Origin: Trichoplax adhaerens
Lineage: Eukaryota > Placozoa > Uniplacotomia > Trichoplacea > Trichoplacidae
Reading direction: 5' to 3'
NCBI RefSeq assembly: GCF_000150275.1
Contig: NW_002060943.1
Coordinates: forward strand, 10,974,878-11,038,877
DNA: 64,000 nt
Shown here: in pieces, positions 23,801 through 31,000 of the stretch
Position numbering within the stretch: the stretch's first letter is position 1
Layout: each line of letters opens with the position of its first letter
Notes under the pieces: generated by a model
Told to the model about the DNA's origin: nothing
Database searches by the model: none
Seen by the model: only the letters and a program-made list of their open reading frames with translations
Translations under genes and position numbers: made by a program

Positions 23801-25042
23801 TTTGATAATAATATAGACATTAACGAATGCTTAAGTAACATCTGTCCACCCAATACCAATTGCCGTAATACCATCGGTTCATATAATTGCCCATGTAACA
23901 GTGGATACATATTGGATTCATCTAATTTCTGTCAAAGTAAGACAATTTTGAGGTGTTAATTAATCATAAATAATTGGTAGTAAATTGATATAGAATATCA
24001 ATTAATGTTACTACGGTAGAATCGTATTTAATGTATAGAGATGAGTTAACGTATTCACCATCTTGGTATATTCGCTTATTAGGCATATGCCCAACTGATT
24101 ACTGTTTAAATGGTGGAACTTGCACAACTTTTAATAATAAACCAGTATGCTCGTAAGTATTACTGGAATTTAAGTTTATTAACTTTCGTTGATATGATTA
24201 AATAAATTATGTATCTATTATATTTTCTCAACAGTTGCAATAATCCATATCGAGGCAACCGATGCGAAACAGGTTCCTCTACGCAAAGTTAGTAATAACA
24301 TGTTGCGTACTGTATGACCTCATTACCTTATAGAATTAATCGTACAGCCTGGTTGTAAATGCGTTTCTAAATAGTAGTAGCTATGATAAAGTCGACGAAA
24401 ATATTATGTACACATCCCAAAAAGGTATTTTAAGTTTGTTTATTTCATTCCATAGCTGGCACTATCATAGGTATAGCATTGGGTAGTGTTGCTGCTATCA
24501 TTATTACCATGATCATTCTGGTCGTCTATATTAAGCACAAATCCGTCCCAGTGAAAAGGCAATGCTCATAGATCGAATAAATCTAGATAGTTTCGATATT
24601 GATCACTGAAATTTTCTTGAAATGTCCGAGGGATTGATTAACAATGTTGATTATTATCTTTAAACTGGAAATATAGTACAAGCACAATGGCTCTTGCTAA
24701 TGCCCAATCAATATCGTCTACAAGTGTTCAAGGTAGCAGTTTTAAGCTATAAACTATTAATGTAGCCCATTAATGTAGACTGAGCCTAGTATGATAGAAA
24801 TGACTGTATTATAGATGCTGACTATACTAGAGTATATAGAGCATATTATTCCTAGCTTATTCATATAAGATTAATACCGGATCTTAATTTTTCATTGGTA
24901 ACTAATGGTAAAGTTAAGTAAAAGATTTCTCAAGCTTTAATTTACAACGACATACAATGATTTGAAACTTTTCTCTAACCATGTTACAGGACACGAAAAT
25001 CCATACAGCATAGAAAGTAAAAAAGAAGTCTCTAACTTTTAA
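2053..25042 (+). CDS. Giant EGF/SRCR/Ig/SEA single-pass membrane receptor (70 exons)
   Basis: Predicted type I cell-surface receptor of about 3,719 residues. Order: signal peptide (about 1-22); block A (about 28-1718) of 18 EGF-like modules, 8 SRCR domains and an Ig domain; block B (about 1719-3416) repeating the same order; SEA domain (about 3417-3527); three EGF modules (about 3528-3649); transmembrane helix (about 3651-3676); short cytoplasmic tail. SRCR exons show the WGTIC, VVCRQLG and C-G-x-E signatures; EGF exons show the six-cysteine C-x-C-x-x-G-[YF]-x-G-x-x-C ending. Almost every ectodomain intron is phase 1, the usual symmetric phase for shuffled extracellular modules, and the 70 exons sum to an exact multiple of three. 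SRCR and EGF modules typically bind proteins or glycans, so adhesion or recognition is likely, but the ligand is unknown. It is convergent with the channel gene at 26392. No named orthologue is recognised. Confidence 0.85.
3004..3653 (+). CDS. Receptor exons 3-5: EGF 1-3 (start of block A)
   Basis: Three EGF-like exons, 3004-3114, 3226-3360 and 3516-3653, each entered and left in phase 1. Each has six cysteines, and the ends match the EGF pattern (for example [10 protein letters not shown] and [12 protein letters not shown]). The third is longer, with an extra Cys at its start ([12 protein letters not shown]). They match exons 32-34 of block B in order and approximate length (111/135/138 against 114/138/135 nt). 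The 946-base intron after them is the longest in the ectodomain and shows no exon that I can find. Confidence 0.85.
4600..4938 (+). CDS. Receptor exon 6: SRCR domain 1
   Basis: A 339-nt phase 1-1 exon encoding one SRCR domain after a short Pro-rich lead ([11 protein letters not shown]). Motifs: [48 protein letters not shown] and the final DAGVMC. It has a vicinal CC before the FG-G motif and a second CC in the C-terminal half. Its block B counterpart is at 14385-14726. Confidence 0.92.
5117..5452 (+). CDS. Receptor exon 7: SRCR domain 2
   Basis: A 336-nt phase 1-1 exon. Motifs: [25 protein letters not shown], a variant centre ([13 protein letters not shown]) that lacks the usual FG-x-G loop, and a DVSVTCQ end. 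It has six cysteines, without the vicinal CC. It sits directly next to SRCR 1 with no EGF between, an arrangement repeated in block B (14834-15169, also 336 nt). Confidence 0.92.
5636..5975 (+). CDS. Receptor exons 8-9: EGF 4-5
   Basis: Exons 5636-5740 (105 nt) and 5865-5975 (111 nt), both phase 1-1, each encoding one six-cysteine EGF module ([20 protein letters not shown]). They correspond to exons 37-38 in block B, which have identical lengths. Confidence 0.88.
6144..6467 (+). CDS. Receptor exon 10: SRCR domain 3
   Basis: A 324-nt exon beginning with the GPAAEGD lead that many SRCR exons here share. Motifs: [46 protein letters not shown] and TVSVSCTS. It has eight cysteines including a vicinal pair. 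The block B partner at 16033-16356 has the same length. Confidence 0.92.
6736..7624 (+). CDS. Receptor exons 11-14: EGF 6-9
   Basis: Four consecutive EGF exons, 6736-6846, 7011-7130, 7284-7391 and 7511-7624, all phase 1-1 and each with six cysteines. This is the only run of four EGF modules in the block, and it is copied as exons 40-43 of block B. Typical endings are [10 protein letters not shown] and [10 protein letters not shown]. Confidence 0.87.
7740..8069 (+). CDS. Receptor exon 15: SRCR domain 4
   Basis: A 330-nt exon. Motifs: [39 protein letters not shown] and DVGIQC. The usual GRVE strand is changed to GLINIF. It has eight cysteines. The partner is at 17354-17680. Confidence 0.9.
8232..8615 (+). 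CDS. Receptor exons 16-17: EGF 10-11
   Basis: Exons 8232-8339 (108 nt) and 8505-8615 (111 nt), phase 1-1. Both carry six cysteines. The second has a degenerate last loop ([10 protein letters not shown]). The partners at exons 45-46 have the same lengths. Confidence 0.86.
8833..9165 (+). CDS. Receptor exon 18: SRCR domain 5
   Basis: A 333-nt exon. Motifs: [43 protein letters not shown] and DAGVSC. It has six cysteines: the vicinal CC is absent, while its block B partner (18317-18643) has GCC at the corresponding place. Confidence 0.92.
9322..9640 (+). CDS. Receptor exons 19-20: EGF 12-13
   Basis: Exons 9322-9429 and 9530-9640, phase 1-1, six cysteines each ([20 protein letters not shown]). 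They correspond to exons 48-49 in block B. Confidence 0.87.
9781..10101 (+). CDS. Receptor exon 21: SRCR domain 6 (first Cys replaced by Tyr)
   Basis: A 321-nt exon with [50 protein letters not shown] and DVGLICQ. The first conserved cysteine, present in the other SRCR exons and in the block B partner at 19487-19810 (WGTVCDQNF), is Tyr here (TAT codon at 9873-9875, one base from TGT). That leaves seven cysteines, so one should be unpaired unless the disulfide pattern has changed. Confidence 0.9.
10589..10944 (+). CDS. Receptor exons 22-23: EGF 14-15
   Basis: Exons 10589-10699 (111 nt) and 10831-10944 (114 nt), phase 1-1. Motifs: [10 protein letters not shown] and [10 protein letters not shown]. 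The 487-base intron before exon 22 contains no recognisable exon. The partners are exons 51-52. Confidence 0.87.
11035..11370 (+). CDS. Receptor exon 24: divergent SRCR domain 7
   Basis: A 336-nt exon recognisable as SRCR by [19 protein letters not shown] and IICRQLGY, but divergent elsewhere. The centre reads NWLAPASF instead of an FG-x-G loop, the next strand is [18 protein letters not shown], and the end is RPIGVKCS instead of D-A/V-G-V-x-C. The same variant features occur in its block B partner (20476-20814), so the divergence predates the block duplication and is probably functional. Confidence 0.85.
11510..11881 (+). CDS. Receptor exons 25-26: EGF 16 and calcium-binding EGF 17
   Basis: Exons 11510-11623 and 11762-11881, phase 1-1. 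The second opens with DINEC, the N-terminal signature of calcium-binding EGF modules. The DINEC start is shared with its block B partner (21171-21290), and both are 120 nt. Confidence 0.87.
12043..12363 (+). CDS. Receptor exon 27: SRCR domain 8
   Basis: A 321-nt exon. Motifs: [43 protein letters not shown] and DAAVVC. It has six cysteines. The partner at 21398-21718 is also 321 nt and shares the variant E-D-A-A ending. Confidence 0.92.
12473..12819 (+). CDS. Receptor exons 28-30: two linker microexons and EGF 18
   Basis: Microexons 12473-12509 (37 nt, phase 1 to 2) and 12594-12622 (29 nt, phase 2 to 1) encode a Pro/Thr-rich linker ([11 protein letters not shown], then PETCITRPQ). They relay phase 1-2-1 into exon 12691-12819, a 129-nt EGF-like module ending [11 protein letters not shown]. 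The block B copy (21807-22190) repeats the relay with microexons of 46 and 44 nt, which supports both. Confidence 0.72.
13139..13426 (+). CDS. Receptor exon 31: Ig-like domain 1 (end of block A)
   Basis: A 288-nt phase 1-1 exon. It has the Ig signature of an early cysteine ([15 protein letters not shown]) and a later Y-x-C (YGRYTCRV). The block B counterpart is at 22320-22601 (282 nt). Confidence 0.82.
13531..14182 (+). CDS. Receptor exons 32-34: EGF 19-21 (start of block B)
   Basis: Exons 13531-13644, 13763-13900 and 14048-14182, all phase 1-1. The middle one ([12 protein letters not shown]) retains the PCD motif seen in EGF 2 (RYPCDQNPC), supporting one-to-one correspondence with block A exons 3-5. 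Confidence 0.85.
14385..14726 (+). CDS. Receptor exon 35: SRCR domain 9
   Basis: A 342-nt exon. Motifs: [48 protein letters not shown] and DAGVIC. It is close to SRCR 1 in sequence, including the VGK/IGK-x-CCG stretch. Confidence 0.93.
14834..15169 (+). CDS. Receptor exon 36: SRCR domain 10
   Basis: A 336-nt exon. Motifs: [41 protein letters not shown] and DVEVTCQ. It shares the unusual YQNVPI centre with SRCR 2. Confidence 0.93.
15444..15950 (+). CDS. Receptor exons 37-38: EGF 22-23
   Basis: Exons 15444-15548 (105 nt) and 15840-15950 (111 nt), phase 1-1. Ends: [10 protein letters not shown] and [10 protein letters not shown]. The acceptor region of exon 38 lies in a 74-base tandem duplication, so a decoy acceptor sits 74 bases upstream. 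Confidence 0.86.
15717..15864 (+). repeat. 74-bp tandem duplication across an intron-exon border
   Basis: Two copies, 15717-15790 and 15791-15864, each starting gcagatttttag and running through tattatag into the first bases of the EGF exon. The upstream copy has one base fewer after the acceptor (gtggaattg against gtgacaattg), which breaks the exon frame. Splicing at the upstream acceptor (exon start 15766) would reach an in-frame TAG at 15837-15839. Confidence 0.9.
16033..16356 (+). CDS. Receptor exon 39: SRCR domain 11
   Basis: A 324-nt exon. Motifs: [46 protein letters not shown] and TVSVACLS. It has eight cysteines and is the clear counterpart of SRCR 3, sharing MWLDSVHC and LGLRRC. Confidence 0.93.
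16463..17255 (+). CDS. Receptor exons 40-43: EGF 24-27
   Basis: Exons 16463-16573, 16696-16818, 16926-17033 and 17145-17255, all phase 1-1. They repeat the four-EGF run of block A. Ends include [20 protein letters not shown] and [10 protein letters not shown]. Confidence 0.88.
17354..17680 (+). CDS. Receptor exon 44: SRCR domain 12
   Basis: A 327-nt exon. Motifs: [41 protein letters not shown] and DVGIQC. It has eight cysteines, and its non-canonical GLLEVY strand parallels GLINIF in its partner, SRCR 4. Confidence 0.92.
17864..18200 (+). CDS. Receptor exons 45-46: EGF 28-29
   Basis: Exons 17864-17971 (108 nt) and 18090-18200 (111 nt), phase 1-1. Ends: [10 protein letters not shown] and [10 protein letters not shown]. 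Lengths are identical to the block A partners. Confidence 0.87.
18317..18643 (+). CDS. Receptor exon 47: SRCR domain 13
   Basis: A 327-nt exon. Motifs: [28 protein letters not shown] (Arg of CRQLG changed to His), [20 protein letters not shown] and DASVTC. Confidence 0.93.
18924..19303 (+). CDS. Receptor exons 48-49: EGF 30-31
   Basis: Exons 18924-19031 and 19196-19303, both 108 nt and phase 1-1. Ends: [10 protein letters not shown] and [10 protein letters not shown]. Confidence 0.87.
19487..19810 (+). CDS. Receptor exon 50: SRCR domain 14
   Basis: A 324-nt exon. Motifs: [48 protein letters not shown] and DVGVSCQ. It keeps the cysteine that SRCR 6 has lost. Confidence 0.93.
19930..20295 (+). 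CDS. Receptor exons 51-52: EGF 32-33
   Basis: Exons 19930-20043 and 20182-20295, both 114 nt and phase 1-1. Ends: [10 protein letters not shown] and [10 protein letters not shown]. Confidence 0.87.
20476..20814 (+). CDS. Receptor exon 53: divergent SRCR domain 15
   Basis: A 339-nt exon, counterpart of SRCR 7. It has [53 protein letters not shown] and RPIGIKCT. It retains every SRCR 7-specific deviation from the SRCR consensus. Confidence 0.88.
20926..21290 (+). CDS. Receptor exons 54-55: EGF 34 and calcium-binding EGF 35
   Basis: Exons 20926-21039 (114 nt) and 21171-21290 (120 nt), phase 1-1. The second starts DINEC, the calcium-binding EGF signature, and ends [10 protein letters not shown]. 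Confidence 0.88.
21398..21718 (+). CDS. Receptor exon 56: SRCR domain 16
   Basis: A 321-nt exon. Motifs: [43 protein letters not shown] and DAAIICQ. It is the counterpart of SRCR 8. Confidence 0.92.
21807..22190 (+). CDS. Receptor exons 57-59: linker microexons and EGF 36
   Basis: Microexons 21807-21852 (46 nt, phase 1 to 2) and 21929-21972 (44 nt, phase 2 to 1) encode a Ser/Thr/Pro-rich linker (for example MSKPSNTT). Exon 22062-22190 (129 nt, the same length as its block A partner) encodes an EGF-like module ending [11 protein letters not shown]. The identical phase relay in both blocks is the main support for the microexons. Confidence 0.72.
22320..22601 (+). CDS. Receptor exon 60: Ig-like domain 2 (end of block B)
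   Basis: A 282-nt phase 1-1 exon. Ig features: [15 protein letters not shown] near the start and [10 protein letters not shown] at the second cysteine, with a tract of Thr/Ser between. Confidence 0.85.
22729..23407 (+). CDS. Receptor exons 61-63: SEA-like domain
   Basis: Exons 22729-22838 (phase 1 to 0), 23057-23127 (0 to 2) and 23256-23407 (2 to 1), together 111 codons. The pattern fits an SEA domain: a first strand ([14 protein letters not shown]), a helix with S-V-E-F and N-I-E-S-S-V, a VRVVSI strand, then a serine cluster before a long strand ([14 protein letters not shown]). SEA domains next to the membrane often self-cleave at G-SVVV. Here the glycine is replaced by serine, so cleavage is uncertain. 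Unlike the rest of the ectodomain it is split by phase 0 and phase 2 introns. Confidence 0.68.
23542..24287 (+). CDS. Receptor exons 64-67: membrane-proximal EGF 37-39
   Basis: Exon 23542-23664 (EGF with [14 protein letters not shown]), exon 23817-23936 (calcium-binding EGF starting DINEC), then one EGF split over exons 24083-24152 and 24235-24287 by a phase 2 intron. The split is unique: every other EGF here sits in one exon. The last exon ends [12 protein letters not shown], just before the membrane helix. SEA followed by EGF modules before the membrane is a common receptor stalk. Confidence 0.83.
24456..24571 (+). CDS. Receptor exon 68: transmembrane helix (short-tail form)
   Basis: The exon encodes a clear single hydrophobic helix ([20 protein letters not shown]) followed by a basic stop-transfer stretch ([13 protein letters not shown]) and a TAG at 24569-24571. 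Read through, the tail is only about a dozen residues. Alternatively the exon ends at 24558 with a GC donor (AAAAG/gcaatg) and joins the two tail exons downstream. Both forms may exist. Confidence 0.8.
24677..25042 (+). CDS. Receptor exons 69-70: predicted cytoplasmic tail
   Basis: Exon 24677-24732 (phase 2 to 1) encodes [17 protein letters not shown]. Exon 24990-25042 encodes [17 protein letters not shown] and then TAA. Phases connect exactly to the membrane exon if a GC-AG intron (24559-24676) is used. The tail holds an NPYS tyrosine motif and several serines, plausible for adaptor binding or endocytosis. Without transcript support the GC donor remains uncertain. Confidence 0.5.
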
Positions 25043-26391
25043 ATCAACTAAGCCATAATTAATCTTCGAAATCTTATGGTGTTCGTTATTCCTTGTTATA
25101 AAATGAAAAAACTTTTCAGCAAATAGTTTTAATCAATATTTTTCTTGCAATAAATTCACTCCCTTTACATTTTTAATCTTATTCAGATGATTTTAGTCTA
25201 ACTTCAATACTAATGTATTAGTAATTAACTATCTTCTCGTACACTATTTAAAAATTTACTCGACGATCGAAGCTATAAATATTTAATCGTAATTTCAATC
25301 AGCATACTTGTCGTTTCAACGATTTTTAAAATATTTTTGACTGTGATATAATAACACCGAACCATCTATTTCCTACGAATTTATCAGCATCCATTTACGG
25401 AATCGTTTTATGAATTTTATTCTTACATTATTAGCAATCTGCAGTAAAGTAAAATATCGTAGTGTAAAATTTTCAATTTTGCCTAATGAAATGCATCTTC
25501 AGTGCAATTAGTAATGCATGCTAATATTTGTATGGTATAATATTTAATTCAAAAGTGTTATCGTAGTGATAGGATCAGATAAATTGTCATTAACTGATAC
25601 CATTTGAATATAATCGAGTAATTGGATTTGTTCGTAAATCAAATCAAGGTAGATTAATTTTATTTTTATCTAAAGAGCTTTTAAACGAATACAGTAGTTA
25701 CTAATTCATCTCAATAGACAGATTTAATGAACTGCTTGCGTTAACTACAAGCGTTAAAAGACAGGATTTCAATCAGTGCAAATTAATGCAAGGAAAGATA
25801 ATGCTACCAAAGAACCTCAAAAATTATAACCATTAACATCCAACATCATCAAAAATCTTTAGAACTAGTGATTATTAGATCCTAAAGATTAACTAGTGAT
25901 AATGATATTTCCGCTTGATCGTGCTATTAATTGAAGAAATATACATTAATAAGAGTCTACATTAGCGTTTTATTAAGATTTACTATCTCAATGTAAGATG
26001 AGATATAGCCTGGTATCATTTTACTCTGTAGTCAACAAATTATTAATACTTAAACATCTACATATTTAGTACAGTAGTATTGAATTTTTGAATTTGTTAA
26101 AGAAACTTCTTGTTATAAACTTGTAATATCAATAATGAATCTAATTTTAATACTACAAATTAACTAACTCATAGTGAAGATAACGTTAAAATAGCGAGTC
26201 TTTCATTTTAACATCAGTGTGTAATATACAATTACACGTTAAATATATAATATATTGCTATAGACCAAACATTCCACAACTTAAAAGAAAATTACCAATT
26301 ACTCACTACTAAAGCTAGCAAGATTGCAAAATCCGCTTATCTGGTTTGAGAATAATGCCGTAATGGGGGAGACAAAATATTGTGTAATCCA
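25043..26391. other. Gap between convergent genes
   Basis: About 1.35 kb between the receptor stop codon (+) and the channel stop codon (-). It is very AT-rich and should contain both 3' untranslated regions. I see no exon-like stretch and no RNA gene. Confidence 0.6.
25149..25154 (+). terminator. Candidate polyadenylation signal of the receptor gene
   Basis: The hexamer AATAAA lies 107 bases after the predicted TAA at 25042. The surroundings are AT-rich, so chance occurrence is possible. Confidence 0.35.
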
Positions 26392-28089
26392 TCATAACTG
26401 TGATGGTGTTGGATTTTTATCCATCACTTTGGTAACAGGTAGTTTTATTTCTTCATGTTTGCGCCAATATAGAAAAGCCAACCAACTTTCCCAAGTTAGT
26501 AATCGCTTATTATTGATATCCATAAGGTGTATTTCTATCAAAGTAGTACGGGCCCGTTAATCAGTACGGTTCAAACTCGAATTAAAAAATAAGTATAAAA
26601 AATTTCTTATGGCCCTTGTAAGAATATTCAACTTACTTAGTTTATTACTGCGAGGTCTTGGAATGCAACATAGCCCATTAATAAAGATATATCGAAACAA
26701 TGTTATGCAAATTGGTATAATAATAAATGGAGGAGGCAAAACTGGCTTTTCTAAATATTCTTCTATTAGAGAGTAACGCTGGAACTTCCAAACCGTGTCT
26801 GAATTTTCTTGTATTTTACTATAAGTATTGCTGTAAAAGCATCAATAAAAGCAAAGAGTTCAGTCTTATATTATTTAAGTGCAGCTTATAGTATTTCATA
26901 AATAAATACGGGTCAAACTTATGTATATTTTTCTTACTTGAAAACAGCAATCAATAAATTCAGTAACAGAACGTTTGCAATTAACATATATCCAGCTAAT
27001 AGAATAGGAACCATCCATGTATTAGCCACACATTTACTATTTGTAAGGTAAGTAGCGTTCGGTGGGCAGTCTCGGCCTATTAAGATAATCATAAACCGAT
27101 AAGATGTAGCTATTAGATTAAGGGAGTACTATATCAGCCAGTTTATCAAATAAGTTAGCACAGGTATGCCCGCGATATTTTACTACAGTAAATAAACATT
27201 ACCTTGGATTTGATCCACAAATAATTCTCCAAATAACTGAAAGAATGGCATATAGAATATCTGTCGTAGCAAATTCCAGTCCCACGGTGAATTTGGATAC
27301 AAAATCGCCTGACTAGCTACACCATAAGCGATGATAAAAATTGCTAGCAGTAATAAAAATTTTAACAAATCTTTGATCTGTGAGAAAAAGATAAATTGCA
27401 TACTATTTCATTAACGTCTGTATAGGAGGTAAAATTATATAAAATGAAAACTACCGTATTTAAATAGAGATTTGTATCTAATAAGTACAGTAAAACTACT
27501 GTATTACCGAGACATAATTTTGAACTTTATTTATATAAGTCTATAATATCCTCATTATATTGTTTTCAACTTTGCATCGTTTAAGATCATACCATTTTAT
27601 TGATCATCACCAGGAAAGGACCAAGATGTCTGCTAACTGAAAAGATATTTAATGTTCTGAAGCAGAAAACCAGAAAGCTCAAGCAATAGACTATATGCCC
27701 AACATCACGAGTAGCTTTAAAAAATCTCATAACTACACCAGTAGCAAAGAGAAGTGATGATATTGTATCTCCAATATTCCCAATACTCGAAAAGTATGAC
27801 TTTACTTTCGCAATGTATGTCGGCTGATTAATTATGACCAGCTATAAAAAAACAATGCATACGCAAATAACTAATGAGATTGCTAGACATGAAGATTTGA
27901 TCATGACAACGTTTACTGAAACGCATTACTGGAAATTTGATCAAGCAGAGCAGGCCATACCTGTCTAACTTCTTCAATAGTATATGTTGCAACCCATCCG
28001 ATTAGAATGTATTCAGGGATACTCGGGGATTGCTGATAATCAGATAGGATGATGTATGCAAATAGGACGATAAATACCAGGAAGGAAAT
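26392..28089 (-). CDS. Copy 1 exons 36-41: six-segment channel, pore and TRP box
   Basis: Exons 27961-28089 (S1-S2; [15 protein letters not shown]; ends EEVRQ), 27593-27841 (S3-S4; [15 protein letters not shown]; ends [10 protein letters not shown]), 27203-27377 (S5 and pore; [27 protein letters not shown]), 26938-27076 (S6; [13 protein letters not shown]), 26637-26830 (TRP box; [13 protein letters not shown], then [10 protein letters not shown]) and 26392-26534 (terminal helix [16 protein letters not shown] and stop). The filter region has Glu after Gly as in the divalent-permeable TRPM6/7 group. The C-terminus stops about 110 residues after S6. Confidence 0.88.
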
Positions 28090-31000
28090 CTTTAATGAAG
28101 ATAAAGTAGCGATAGTTTACGTATTACGTTAATGATTGACACAAGTATACTTAACAAGCCAGAATATACTGGAAATGAGATCGATACTTAAACTTGTAAT
28201 CAATAATGGTACTTATAAATGAGGATTTCTCAGGAATATTTTAATTATAGAAAACTGAAAATAAATGATAATAATCTTTATAAACTTACGACATTATACG
28301 CAAAAATTGTCCTGGGTGCAGTTAGAAACTGGCATCGGTTTCCTTGCAAGCAACTTTTACGTTCAGCAAGTTCTTCATCTTGTTCATCAACTAATGCCGA
28401 CTGATCGGTCATTTCAGTTCCAATGTCTAAAGCATAAGTAGATCTACGCCTCCAGATCCGTTTCTTAGATTTTGAATTTGCATCTTCATTGGGATTGGTT
28501 TGTTCTTGACCTGGCAATGCTTTAAGTTCTTGAGGCATCGTATCCTAATGTAAGCATAAATATTGTATCGAAATCAATAATTTTGACAGTACTTATTAAT
28601 AATCTTTCAGGAGTAAGTTGTAATTACTTCATTACCGCCTGCTATATTTACATCTGTATAAAGATATCGAATATAATATACTAATAATTAACTTTCACAC
28701 TATAATTATAATTAAAGAGTGATCAAAATTATAACAAGTAACGCGGCTTGGCAATAATAGCAGACTTATTAAACGGGTGTAATCATCACTATTCATATTG
28801 TAATATGGCTTACTGAAATATAAATACTCTGCAATCTTAAATAGTAATCCTATGCTAATATACTTCCGTATACGATAACTAATGTAATCAGTCCACTACC
28901 TACAATGAAATTTTTCAGAATATAATTAATTGGTGTTCAATATTATAGCCAGCTTTGCATAAATGACATGATGCAAAGCGGCATAGTAATGATCGCAGAC
29001 TTATTAAAAGGGTCTAATCATAGCTGTTGATATTTTACTCTGGCTAGCTGAATATAAATATTCCGCAGTTATAAGCAGTAATCCTATACTAATATACTTG
29101 TGCAAACGACGATCTAATCAATCTGATAGGGCTAGCTTAGATAGACGGCTATTTTGTAAAATGGCCGTATTTGCGCAGCCGACTTACAAAATAGCCAACT
29201 AGATAGACATATATAATCATATAAAGTGGCTATCATCGGACATTAATATCTCTGCTATGCTTCATTGGTAAACTTTTACTAACATCGTCGACCCATAGTT
29301 TGCTTAACAACGATTGACAGCAGCGTTCGGCTAAAAATTTCTCATTTCCAGACGAGTGAGAAATTTGTAAACAAGTGGCATTACCCCAATCTGGCATGAT
29401 TATTCGGAGTAGTATCATAGCATTAGCTTCATCATCATCGTAGTATTGACGTAAAAAATTCACCGCATGGCTTTGGAACAGACTATAAATTTTAGTAGTC
29501 ATAGTCAATCCATCATAAGTTAAAAGGTTCAAAATAATTTTCATTTATACATAAAAAGGAAGCCTATTTGATTAAATCACTTTCAACATCTTATCCTAGA
29601 TATAGATAGACATGTATAAGGAAAGCAATAAAGATAAAATTGATGATACAAATTAACACTTACCGAGATTCTACAGAAAATTGATGGCTGATATCAGTTG
29701 CTGCTACTCTCTTAGCTTGCTTACTTAAACGCCGTAGTAGTGTGTAGGCAATTAATGATGCTGCCATCGGATGTGCAACTTTTTGTAAAAGGAAATGAGC
29801 AATTTTGTATCGCCTTGCTAGAATTGACCAGATGAAATAATGATGTAGCGGATAGTCCAATAGTGATGAAGTATCTAAATTGATATTATTTATAGTTTCC
29901 CCGCCTTCTCGAACAGAACGGTGTCTCGCTTTCTCCTTCCTATATTTCTTGAAAGGATTTTCAAAGCCGTATCCCATCAATTTAGAGATGATATTACCCA
30001 CGGTGAAAAGTTTGATTATGTGGTTCTATATTATCGACAGAAGGAAAACTGATATTAGATCACAATTTTTTTAACAGATTGGTCGCATTAACTCAACTAA
30101 CATCATCTCACAAAAGAAATAAGAAAATTAAACAGAGTGGTTATCTGATTAGTAAGAGCGAATATCATTGTCTGATGACGGATATACGCGTATAGCTATC
30201 ATTTCCATAAGCTTACAAATTCATATGCGTACTCTTATGCAGTTCTATTGGGATTAATTAGCAAGAAATAGATTTTTAACGAAAGGCAAATGATTATGTT
30301 ATTATCTACTCGCAAATTAACTTGTGCGAAGTCATCAACATCAGGATAGAATAATCTACACGTCAGCAATTATATTGGTTGCATCAATAAAAATAGTATT
30401 TCTTTATCAGAAAATAGAAATGGCCGGTGCGATTTCTTACCGCTTTGCCGAATAGTCCCGTTTTATCCATTTTAAAAATGGGCTTTAAAATCAAGTCATT
30501 CCTTGCCTAGAAAAGTAAATGCCATCATTAATATACGGGAACGGTGAATGAATAATTTGCCATCGATAAGTACCGTAAAATCATATAGCTCCTTCAAAAC
30601 AGTTTTAGTAAAGATTTCTTCTGGCGTCATTTTTCCGCCAAATATCTCCATTACGAAATCAAGTCGATCATCAATCATAGCAATTACCAAAGCTGATTTT
30701 AAATCGGTAAAATTTAGCGTCTAAAAAAAGAAAAAACTTTCCAATGTCACTAATACAAGGTACTTTTAAATTCATTCAGTAAGTGACTGGCAAGAAATGA
30801 ATTGTAGTAAAGAGAATTTAAAATCATTGAGTGAATTTCTAACATGGCTAAAGATGTTCCTTGCTATCGAGTTAATTTACCTTATCATTCAAGCCAGACA
30901 TAATTTGTACTTTTGCTAAATATAACTTATTGCATTTAGATGCAATCTCAATTTGCTGTCTTTCATTGATCGGATCGAGACAATCTAATTAAGACAATAT

